A program made the position numbers and the translations under genes. From contig CAMLOU010000165.1 in the NCBI GenBank assembly GCA_946481735.1, positions 1-8,200 of the forward strand: a stretch of 8,200 nt of DNA. Reading direction: 5' to 3'. This document shows, piece by piece, positions 1-5,028 of this stretch; within the stretch, counting starts at the first letter, position 1, and every line of letters starts with the position of its first letter. Source of the stretch: an uncultured Cellvibrio sp. Its GTDB lineage: Bacteria > Pseudomonadota > Gammaproteobacteria > Pseudomonadales > Cellvibrionaceae. Under the pieces are notes generated by a model. It was not told where the DNA came from. It made no database searches and worked only from the letters and a program-made list of their open reading frames with translations.

Positions 1-277
1 TCACCATATTGCCGGCAACGGCGGGTTCCCCGGCCAGTGCGCCGCCCGTTTCAAATTCCCACAGGCGTTTGCCGTCCTGTTTGCTCAGCGCGTAGAGACG
101 ACCGTCGGTACTGGCGACATACACGGTGTTATCCGTGACCACGGCATCTGCCCGAATCGCGCCTTCGGTCTGGAAACGCCATTGGGTTTTCAGTCCGCCG
201 GGGTTTGCAAACACCATTGAGCAGAATATGCCGTCCAGCATGAAAAGCATCATCAATAACACACAGTTTTTTTTCAT
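1..277 (-). CDS. Exported PQQ/BamB-type beta-propeller protein, N-terminal part (cut by window edge)
   Basis: The reading frame runs off the left edge of the window. It begins at an ATG at 277, preceded by a strong ribosome-binding site (AGAGGAA, 290-284) with a 6-nt spacer. The 92 visible residues start with a basic N-terminus (MKKN), a hydrophobic stretch to about residue 23 and a probable signal peptidase I site after VFA (24). Residues 33-79 look like PQQ-type propeller blades: WRF at 33-35, then VYVAS-DGRLYALS around 52-65, then GKRLWEF at 69-75. This VYVxxxDGxLYALDxxxGxxxW pattern is typical of PQQ-enzyme repeats and BamB-like propellers. It could be a scaffold protein or part of a quinoprotein enzyme; the catalytic region, if any, lies outside the window. 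The fold and export are well supported, the specific function is unknown. Its upstream region holds a candidate response-regulator box, so it may be co-regulated with the efflux locus. Confidence 0.85.
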   Translation of the reverse strand, partial: MKKNCVLLMMLFMLDGIFCSMVFANPGGLKTQWRFQTEGAIRADAVVTDNTVYVASTDGRLYALSKQDGKRLWEFETGGALAGEPAVAGNMV

Positions 278-290
278 AGTGAGTTCCTCT

Positions 291-333
291 CTCGAATAAT
301 AAATTGCTCGAAATAATAGGACTGACTCTCGAA
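291..333. repeat. Three CTCGAA copies upstream of the beta-propeller gene
   Basis: CTCGAA occurs at 291-296, 307-312 and 328-333. The first two are part of a longer imperfect repeat, CTCGAATAATA and CTCGAAATAATA, spaced 16 bp apart. The third overlaps the outer stem of the leader hairpin. They lie between the hairpin and the ribosome-binding site. Function is unknown and chance is possible in this AT-rich stretch. Confidence 0.3.
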
Positions 334-372
334 GCGTCTGGCGATCCGTGAGGGGCACCAGACAGCCCGAGA
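327..372 (-). promoter_or_regulatory. Long imperfect hairpin in the beta-propeller gene leader
   Basis: On the minus strand, TCTCG followed by a GTCTGG core faces CCAGAC followed by CGAGA. As minus-strand RNA the two 17-nt arms pair along their whole length with one C-C mismatch and a few G-U pairs, leaving a 12-nt loop rich in C. As plus-strand RNA the G-U pairs become A-C mismatches, so the structure fits a transcript of the beta-propeller gene. It ends about 50 nt before that gene's start codon. No U-tract follows, so it is not a simple terminator. I do not recognise a known riboswitch class. Confidence 0.4.
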
Positions 373-488
373 TACGTTGTTATTGATAGCTATCGGATCG
401 GAAGCTTAAGGAATGGAATGGCAAGCCACCATAGCGGTTATGGCGCCAACGAAAGGATTGGAACGGCACAGACGTCGGAAACCCACGA

Positions 489-526
489 AATATATGGGCC
501 GCAGGGTAATCTAAGGTGATATTAAG
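489..526 (-). promoter_or_regulatory. Candidate PmrA-type box and -10 for the beta-propeller gene
   Basis: Read on the minus strand, 526-510 gives CTTAAT, ATCAC, CTTAGA: two near-identical hexamers 11 bp apart. This matches the known layout of PmrA-type operators, a YTTAAK hexamer repeated after five bases. Fifteen nucleotides downstream lies TATATT (494-489), a good -10 (5 of 6 to consensus), with no good -35. That is what an activator-dependent promoter often looks like. Transcription would start near 482 and give a leader of about 205 nt before the beta-propeller ATG at 277. The repeat is read directly; its use by the neighbouring regulator is inference. Confidence 0.4.
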
Positions 527-596
527 CCTTCCAAAGAATCATTGTTTTTTACTTTACGCCTTCAATATCAAGTAAATCTCAAGGTTATGCGCGGTT

Positions 597-824
597 CTAG
601 TAAAACCTGATGCCGAAAAATGTCGTATCAGTAAACAATAAATTCCTTAGCTTACAGTCAGTAAATAGGCAATTGATAAAATGACAGTGAGTAAATTTTG
701 TATTAGATAGATTGCTGCTTTGAAAGATACAATTCTCGAACGTACTGTTTTCGATAGTTTTTGATCGAAGATCAATCCCGTTAAAAATTCTGCAAAAATA
801 GTCGTGTTGACTGTCTACGCACAT
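597..824 (-). CDS. Small pentapeptide-repeat protein, Qnr-like N-terminal domain
   Basis: This gene encodes 75 residues. From residue 14 to 74 every fifth residue is F, L or I (14, 19, 24, 29, 34 and so on to 74), giving 13 consecutive pentapeptide units and about three coils of a right-handed quadrilateral beta-helix. Cysteines stack at the i-2 position (32, 47, 52, 57). There is no signal peptide, so a cytoplasmic protein is expected. Residues 24-49 resemble the start of QnrB as I remember it (IENSTF, NC, F, LS, T, F, C, F in register), and the end (FFGIRF) resembles the FGIEF hinge of Qnr proteins. Qnr proteins are about 215 residues and shield DNA gyrase, so this is about one third of a full protein. 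The ATG overlaps the kinase stop by 10 nt (ATGTGCGTAG), with only a weak AGG upstream, suggesting coupled translation. GC content is about one third by hand count, far below the neighbours. It could be a functional mini-protein or a truncated remnant; no further repeats follow the stop in any frame. Confidence 0.7.
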   Translation of the reverse strand: MCVDSQHDYFCRIFNGIDLRSKTIENSTFENCIFQSSNLSNTKFTHCHFINCLFTDCKLRNLLFTDTTFFGIRFY

Positions 825-2203
825 AAAGAACCTACCCTAAAGCACAAGCCAGGCTCCATCCTATGGGCGGACAACGTCCAGTCGTGAGCGTGAGCGATTT
901 CCTTGCAAATGGCCAAGCCGAGGCCTGCACCATAATCCCGCCTATGGGCGCCGCGCCAGAATCGATTAAATATCAGCGGGAGTTGTTCTTCTGTTACTCC
1001 CGGCCCGTGGTCCCTTACTTCCAGTGTTGTTACATCAAGGGTAATCCGGATTTCTGTTCCTTGAGGCGCATGCTGAATAGCGTTTTCGATTAGGTTTTTC
1101 AGCAAGGTAAAAAGCGCACTTTTATCCGCTTTCCACGTCGCTCCGCGGGCATTGTCGAGTATCACCAGTCGCACGCCTGCCGCATCCGTCATGCGTTGTA
1201 GATAGGTGGCCGTTTCCTTTGCAACTTCATGTACATCCACCTGGGTGAAGCGATAGTTTTGCGCTTCAATGGCCTCGGCCAATATCAGCAGTTGTTGTAC
1301 CTGGCGTGTCATATGTTCGATATCGAGCAATAATGCATCGCGATTACCGCCGGTACCTTCCAGCTCAATCTGCGCGCGTATCAGCAGCAGTGGTGTTTTC
1401 AATTCATGGGCGGCGGTTGCAAGAAATTCTTTTTGCACACGGTAGCCCTTTTCGAGGCGATCAAGCACGTGATTGAAGCTGGTAACCAGCGGTGCAACTT
1501 CACGTGGTACTGATTCCACCGCTAAACGCGCATGCAGGGAATGGGGTGAAATTTTTGCAGCGGATGTCGAGACTTTTCGTAAAGGTTTGAATGTATATTT
1601 CAGGGTGACGTAGCCGCAGATGCCGAAGATAAAAAGTAAAACCAAGCCGAATAGTGCGACGCCTTTGACCATAAATGGGACGGCAATATGATCATTGATG
1701 AGATTCAGGAACCGGTTGCTGATGCCAATCTGTACGAACCATGTTCGCCCCTGATGCTCAACCGCTTTGGTGGCACCTTGTATGGTGACGCCGTTACGGT
1801 CGAATTCGAACTGCGTTTGCCAGAGTTCTTGGCTGGCCGGGATTGAAGACCAGAACGCCGCGCCGGCTGAGGAAGACATCACGGTGTGGCCAGAGGAATC
1901 CATTACGCGATAGGCGGCCTCCTCATTCAGGCTGTCAAAGAAAAACCATCCATCGTCCATCTCACCATCTAGCATGCCAATCGGGGTGCCGCGATCATCA
2001 AACGCAAGATCCCCGGCCAGCCCATCGGCGACTTCAGCGAGATTGGTGGGCGAAAACATATCGCTTTCCTGAGCAACCATTAATGCTATTGCCACCAGTC
2101 CGATGCAGAGTGTGCTCAGCGCTACGCCGACCACATAGGCAAGCAACACTTTCACACTGAGACTATTCAACGGAAGATGTCGTATCTGTTTCGCGAAGCG
2201 CAT
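815..2203 (-). CDS. Sensor histidine kinase, PmrB/QseC type
   Basis: This is a 462-residue inner-membrane sensor kinase that should phosphorylate the regulator encoded just upstream. It has a transmembrane helix at about 18-44, a periplasmic sensor at about 45-177, a second helix at about 180-200, a HAMP linker at about 203-256 and a kinase core. The H-box is ATAAHELKTPL with phospho-acceptor His266. The N-box is KNLIENAIQH (Asn370, Asn374), the G1 box is RDHGPGV (Asp398), the F-box is FNRFWRG, and the G2 box is GAGLGLAI (425 onward). The sensor is strongly acidic between residues 60 and 95, with 11 Asp/Glu. I chose the ATG at 2203 because GAGGAA (2217-2212) lies at ideal spacing; the TTG at 2209 would be only 2 nt from it. 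The start overlaps the regulator gene by 41 nt, and the 3' end overlaps the pentapeptide gene by 10 nt. The ligand is unknown. Confidence 0.93.
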   Translation of the reverse strand: MRFAKQIRHLPLNSLSVKVLLAYVVGVALSTLCIGLVAIALMVAQESDMFSPTNLAEVADGLAGDLAFDDRGTPIGMLDGEMDDGWFFFDSLNEEAAYRVMDSSGHTVMSSSAGAAFWSSIPASQELWQTQFEFDRNGVTIQGATKAVEHQGRTWFVQIGISNRFLNLINDHIAVPFMVKGVALFGLVLLFIFGICGYVTLKYTFKPLRKVSTSAAKISPHSLHARLAVESVPREVAPLVTSFNHVLDRLEKGYRVQKEFLATAAHELKTPLLLIRAQIELEGTGGNRDALLLDIEHMTRQVQQLLILAEAIEAQNYRFTQVDVHEVAKETATYLQRMTDAAGVRLVILDNARGATWKADKSALFTLLKNLIENAIQHAPQGTEIRITLDVTTLEVRDHGPGVTEEQLPLIFNRFWRGAHRRDYGAGLGLAICKEIAHAHDWTLSAHRMEPGLCFRVGSLCA

Positions 2204-2858
2204 AACCAAGATTCCTCACGTTAACAATCTGTTGGTTTGAACCGATGATAAGTAACTTGCGGCGGAGACGATGCAATGCCACATCCAGGGCGTTGGGTGT
2301 AACGGCTTCACTCAGTCCCCAACCGGCAGCTTCTAGCGCACTGCGCCGTACGACGCTTCCCTTCTTGTTCACCAGAAGCAAAATAATTTGTAGTTCGGCT
2401 GCTGCCAGAGCCACGTTTTCATCGTTGCAGCACATAATGCCGGTAGCGGGCTGTATCAGTAGATCACCATGGGTAGGGTCAAGCACGATGTTATGAACGG
2501 GACGGCGGAGCAACGCACGTACACGGGCCACCATCTCGTCCATGGCAAACGGCTTGGGGAGATAATCATCGGCGCCCGCCTCCAGCCCTTCCACACGGTC
2601 ATGCAAGGCATCGCGAGCCGTCAGCATCAGGCAAGGAATGCTGATACCGATATTACGCAATCGCTGAAGTAAATTAATTCCATCGCCATCCGGTAATCCC
2701 CGATCAAGGACCAGCGCCTGGTAAGGTACTTGCTGAGCAGCAGCAAAGGCCGTGTCCATACGATCAAATACATCAACCGCTATGCCCGCTGCTGCAAGCT
2801 TTTTGCTGATCAACGCTGCCAGGCGCTCATGATCCTCAACCAGGAGAATACGATTCAT
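2163..2858 (-). CDS. OmpR/PhoB-family response regulator
   Basis: The protein has 231 residues, normal for the family. The receiver domain covers about 1-115, with acidic residues Glu8 and Asp9, phospho-acceptor Asp52 (VLDRGLPDGDG), Thr80 and Lys102 (PKPF). A winged-helix DNA-binding domain occupies about 128-225 and ends with the typical NVRNLGYAL wing. Relatives include PmrA, QseB and TctD; I cannot assign one. These regulators dimerise on phosphorylation and bind tandem hexamers about 11 bp apart, and exactly such a repeat lies upstream of this operon at 3734-3755. Its ATG shares one base with the stop of the upstream MipA gene (TGATG) and has no strong ribosome-binding site, so translation is probably coupled. 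The cognate kinase gene follows with a 41-nt overlap. Confidence 0.94.
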   Translation of the reverse strand: MNRILLVEDHERLAALISKKLAAAGIAVDVFDRMDTAFAAAQQVPYQALVLDRGLPDGDGINLLQRLRNIGISIPCLMLTARDALHDRVEGLEAGADDYLPKPFAMDEMVARVRALLRRPVHNIVLDPTHGDLLIQPATGIMCCNDENVALAAAELQIILLLVNKKGSVVRRSALEAAGWGLSEAVTPNALDVALHRLRRKLLIIGSNQQIVNVRNLGYALRETDTTSSVE

Positions 2859-3685
2859 CAGAACTGATACCGGTAACCAACAATTATCTGGTTTTCGGTG
2901 GAGCTGTCTACCAGCGGACTGTCCTTAATTTCTTGCGCGAGGCTGGTCACGCCGAGGTCAAGGAAGAGTGCGTTGTGCATGTCGAGCATATAAATTCCTC
3001 GTAAGCCGTATTCAATGTTAACGGCCGATTCTCCGATATAAGCTGGGCGATCAGCGCGGACTTCATGGGTACGAACGCCGTAATGATAGTTAACGTGTTT
3101 ATCGTCTTGCCAGATCGCCACCACCCGTGGAGTCAGGATAAGCCGTTGGCCGAACACCCAGGTTCTTTCCATAGCGAGACTGAGCTGCTGGCCGTCGCTG
3201 TTATCCGAGATATCGCTCAGCCATTCTGCGCTGATATCGACCAAAGGGTTTTGCCATTCTATCTTGGCACCTGCCCAAAACCCGCCCTCGCGCTCGTCCA
3301 TACCATTCAATATGGGCGTTTCATCCGCTTCATCTTCATCGTAGCCGCCAAAACTGTACTGGGTAACCACTCTGAAATTAAATTGTTGAGATTCGCTGAG
3401 GTCGAGGCTAGCCAGCTTGAATTCGATGCCGGGTCCGACGAGTTCCAGATATTTACCTTCGTAAAAGATCAGCGGGATAACCTTGTTATCACGGTCAATG
3501 TCTTTAAAGGGTTTCTGGCTGCTGATGCCAGCGATACCCAGACTCCAGCTCAATCCTCCATTGTTTTCGGAATCGTTTTCTGATTCCTGGGCTCTGGCAG
3601 TGAATGAGCCCAGGCCCAAAACCAATGTAGAAATAATGATTATGCGCGTGATGACATGCGCACGTGGTAATGCCGCTAATTGCAT
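2858..3685 (-). CDS. MipA/OmpV-family outer-membrane protein
   Basis: The 275-residue product has a basic N-terminus, a hydrophobic stretch at about 14-29 and a probable signal peptidase I cut after ARA (32). The mature part has alternating beta-strand patterns (GLSWSLGIAG, FNFRVVTQYSFGG, RLILTPRVVAIW) and ends in YRYQF with a terminal Phe, typical of proteins assembled into the outer membrane. Overall it fits MipA/OmpV proteins, small beta-barrels that include the E. coli MltA-interacting scaffold. A loop at 116-133 carries nine Asp/Glu residues and could bind cations or cationic molecules (inference). The start at 3685 has GGAGA (3696-3692) 6 nt upstream. It is the first gene of the sensor operon. 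As I recall, MipA-type proteins in Pseudomonas have been tied to a two-component system that senses polymyxin and induces an RND pump, which makes the present context suggestive. Confidence 0.85.
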   Translation of the reverse strand: MQLAALPRAHVITRIIIISTLVLGLGSFTARAQESENDSENNGGLSWSLGIAGISSQKPFKDIDRDNKVIPLIFYEGKYLELVGPGIEFKLASLDLSESQQFNFRVVTQYSFGGYDEDEADETPILNGMDEREGGFWAGAKIEWQNPLVDISAEWLSDISDNSDGQQLSLAMERTWVFGQRLILTPRVVAIWQDDKHVNYHYGVRTHEVRADRPAYIGESAVNIEYGLRGIYMLDMHNALFLDLGVTSLAQEIKDSPLVDSSTENQIIVGYRYQF

Positions 3686-3717
3686 AGGGATTCTCCGCTA
3701 GGGTTGATGGCAGCTTC

Positions 3718-3755
3718 AGTATTGAATGCCGTGTCTTACGGCATTCTTACGGCTG
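3718..3755 (-). promoter_or_regulatory. Divergent-region operator (11-bp tandem repeat) and sensor-operon promoter
   Basis: On the plus strand TCTTACGGCAT (3734-3744) is followed directly by TCTTACGGCTG (3745-3755), nine identical bases in an 11-bp period. Expressed as hexamers this is CTTACG, GCATT, CTTACG, the layout of PmrA/PhoB-type operators. On the minus strand, a weak -10 (AATACT, 3723-3718) lies 10 nt beyond the repeat, so the repeat covers the -35 position, as for many activators of this family. The start would be near 3711, giving a leader of about 25 nt that includes the MipA ribosome-binding site. The repeat probably also governs the divergent efflux operon, for which I found no good -10. 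Binding by the local regulator is inferred. Confidence 0.6.
3724..3746. repeat. Nine-base-pair inverted repeat overlapping the operator
   Basis: GAATGCCGT (3724-3732) and ACGGCATTC (3738-3746) form a perfect 9-bp stem with a 5-nt loop. The right arm lies within the 11-bp tandem repeat, so the same bases belong to both a dyad and a direct repeat. A T-rich run (TTTCTTTTTTT, 3756-3766) follows on the plus strand after a 9-nt gap, too far for a standard intrinsic terminator. Confidence 0.5.
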
Positions 3756-3802
3756 TTTCTTTTTTTCCAGTAAGCACCAAGAAAGTTTTCCTGTTGGATA
3801 GT

Positions 3803-3840
3803 GGTGTTCGACATAACACCGCTGGCGTGTATCGACACGC
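3803..3840. repeat. Two adjacent small hairpins upstream of the efflux operon
   Basis: GGTGTT (3803-3808) pairs with AACACC (3815-3820) around a 6-nt loop. GCGTGT (3825-3830) pairs with ACACGC (3835-3840) around a 4-nt loop, after a 4-nt gap. Both contain GTGT and TCGACA, so they look related. They end 21 nt before the adaptor start codon. They could be leader RNA hairpins or protein-binding dyads. Confidence 0.4.
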
Positions 3841-3861
3841 TTCATCATGTGCTGGAACTGA

Positions 3862-5028
3862 ATGAATATGCAGAGAAAAACCCGTAGAGCTGTATTTATC
3901 TTCGCTAGTGTCATCGTCCTGATTGTTGCTCTGACGGCAGTGCTGGCACTGACGCCCAATGAAAAAGAATCAGAGGGCGATGCGCAGGCGGTTGCGGCGA
4001 GGCCCGTGCTGACGGTGGCTGTTACCTCACCACAGACAACCGTATTGGCGGTCCGGGTTTCCGCTAATGGCGACATCATGGCGTGGCAGGAAGCCAGCAT
4101 TGGTACGGAAGCAGATGGCCTGCGCCTGATTGACGTACTGGCCAATGTCGGGGACAGGGTGAAGCGCGGCCAACGGCTGGCGACCTTTGCCAGCGACATT
4201 ATCGAAGCCGAGTTGGCGCAGAGTCGTGCGATGGTTGCCGAAGCGGATGTCGCGCTCGCTGAAGCGGCGGCGAACGCCCGGCGTGCCCAGAGTTTACAGG
4301 GTAGCGGTGCGTTATCAGTCCAGCAGATCCAGCAATACGAGAATGCCGAACGCGCCGCTCAAGCCCGACTGGATGCAGCTAAAGCTGTCGAAAAGACGCA
4401 AGAGTCGCGCCTGGTTCAAACCTGGGTTCTGGCGCCGGATGACGGCGTGATCTCCGCACGCGCCGCCACCGTGGGTGCGGTGGTACCGGCCGGCCAGGAA
4501 CTCTTCCGCCTGATTCGCCAGGGTCGGCTCGAGTGGCGGGCCGAGGTAGCGGCCTCAGATTTGGCGAAGCTTAAACCTGGCCTATTGGCAGAGATTACCC
4601 CGACTGGCGGACAACCTATCCCGGGCAGGGTACGGATGGTCAGTCCAGTGGTCGATGTGCAAACCCGCAACGGTGTGGTGTATGTCGACCTGCCACCGGA
4701 CGAGAGGCTGCGTGCCGGCATGTTTGCCCGGGGTGAGTTTGAGATCGAGCAGGTGCAAACCCTGACGCTGCCACAGAGCGCGATATTGCTGCGTGACGGT
4801 TTCAGCTATGCGTTGCGCGTCGGTCCTGATTCCAGAGTGGTACAAACCAAATTGGTGACCGGGCGGCGCACCGGAGATCGCGTTGAAATTCTTGATGGCC
4901 TTGATGCATCTGCCAGGGTTGTTGCCGCCGGCGGAGGGTTTCTCGGTGATGGAGATCTGGTTCGGGTGATCGAGGACCATGCCCAATCCACTAGCGCGGC
5001 GCAAACCCCACAGGGTGACGTATTGTGA
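3862..5028 (+). CDS. RND efflux periplasmic adaptor (membrane fusion protein)
   Basis: The 388-residue adaptor would link the inner-membrane RND pump to an outer-membrane channel. A single N-terminal anchor lies at about 11-30 (VFIFASVIVLIVALTAVLAL) after a basic start, with no lipobox cysteine. The first half of the lipoyl domain is at about 78-110 (GLRLIDVLANVGDRVKRGQRL), followed by an Ala/Glu/Gln-rich helical hairpin at about 111-184. The second lipoyl half follows (APDDGVISARAATVGAVVPAGQEL, 191-214), then a beta-barrel domain at about 222-295 and a membrane-proximal domain to about 372. The length is normal. The ribosome-binding site is weak (GGAA at 3854-3857); the ATG at 3868 is an alternative start. 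The gene overlaps the pump gene by 4 nt and is transcribed away from the sensor operon. Its substrate cannot be read from the sequence. Confidence 0.93.
   Translation: MNMQRKTRRAVFIFASVIVLIVALTAVLALTPNEKESEGDAQAVAARPVLTVAVTSPQTTVLAVRVSANGDIMAWQEASIGTEADGLRLIDVLANVGDRVKRGQRLATFASDIIEAELAQSRAMVAEADVALAEAAANARRAQSLQGSGALSVQQIQQYENAERAAQARLDAAKAVEKTQESRLVQTWVLAPDDGVISARAATVGAVVPAGQELFRLIRQGRLEWRAEVAASDLAKLKPGLLAEITPTGGQPIPGRVRMVSPVVDVQTRNGVVYVDLPPDERLRAGMFARGEFEIEQVQTLTLPQSAILLRDGFSYALRVGPDSRVVQTKLVTGRRTGDRVEILDGLDASARVVAAGGGFLGDGDLVRVIEDHAQSTSAAQTPQGDVL

Larger units (their letters stand above)
278..596. other. Intergenic region, no convincing gene
   Basis: This 319-nt gap separates the 3' end of the sensor operon (transcribed leftward) from the start of the beta-propeller gene, also leftward. 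I see no convincing coding region in either direction, only two overlapping 33-codon frames starting at 413 and 418 on the plus strand. The gap holds, in minus-strand order, a hexamer-N5-hexamer box (526-510), a possible -10 (494-489), a perfect 10-bp palindrome GATAGCTATC (385-394), a long imperfect hairpin (372-327) and three CTCGAA copies close to the beta-propeller start. No clear intrinsic terminator for the sensor operon was found after 597. Confidence 0.6.

Noticed and set aside
385..394. Perfect palindrome GATAGCTATC as an operator
   Set aside because: It is ten bases with no second copy and no supporting promoter geometry, so chance is likely.
413..517. Two overlapping 33-codon plus-strand frames starting at ATG 413 and ATG 418 near an AAGGAA motif
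   Set aside because: Both are very short, with basic or low-complexity products I do not recognise. AAGGAA touches the first ATG and is only 4 nt from the second, and the region overlaps a likely minus-strand promoter.
520..599. Frameshifted continuation of the pentapeptide protein beyond its stop
   Set aside because: All three minus-strand frames after 597 were read. None continues the five-residue F/L pattern, and all stop quickly.
3065..3583. 172-codon plus-strand frame inside the MipA gene
   Set aside because: It lies antisense to a well-supported outer-membrane protein and has no recognisable domain.
3724..3766. Intrinsic terminator on the plus strand
   Set aside because: The stem is good, but the T-rich run starts 9 nt after it, and no plus-strand gene lies upstream that needs ending here.
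3747..4199. 150-codon minus-strand frame across the divergent region and adaptor start
   Set aside because: It has Ser/Thr/Ala-rich shadow composition and crosses the operator region and the confident adaptor gene.
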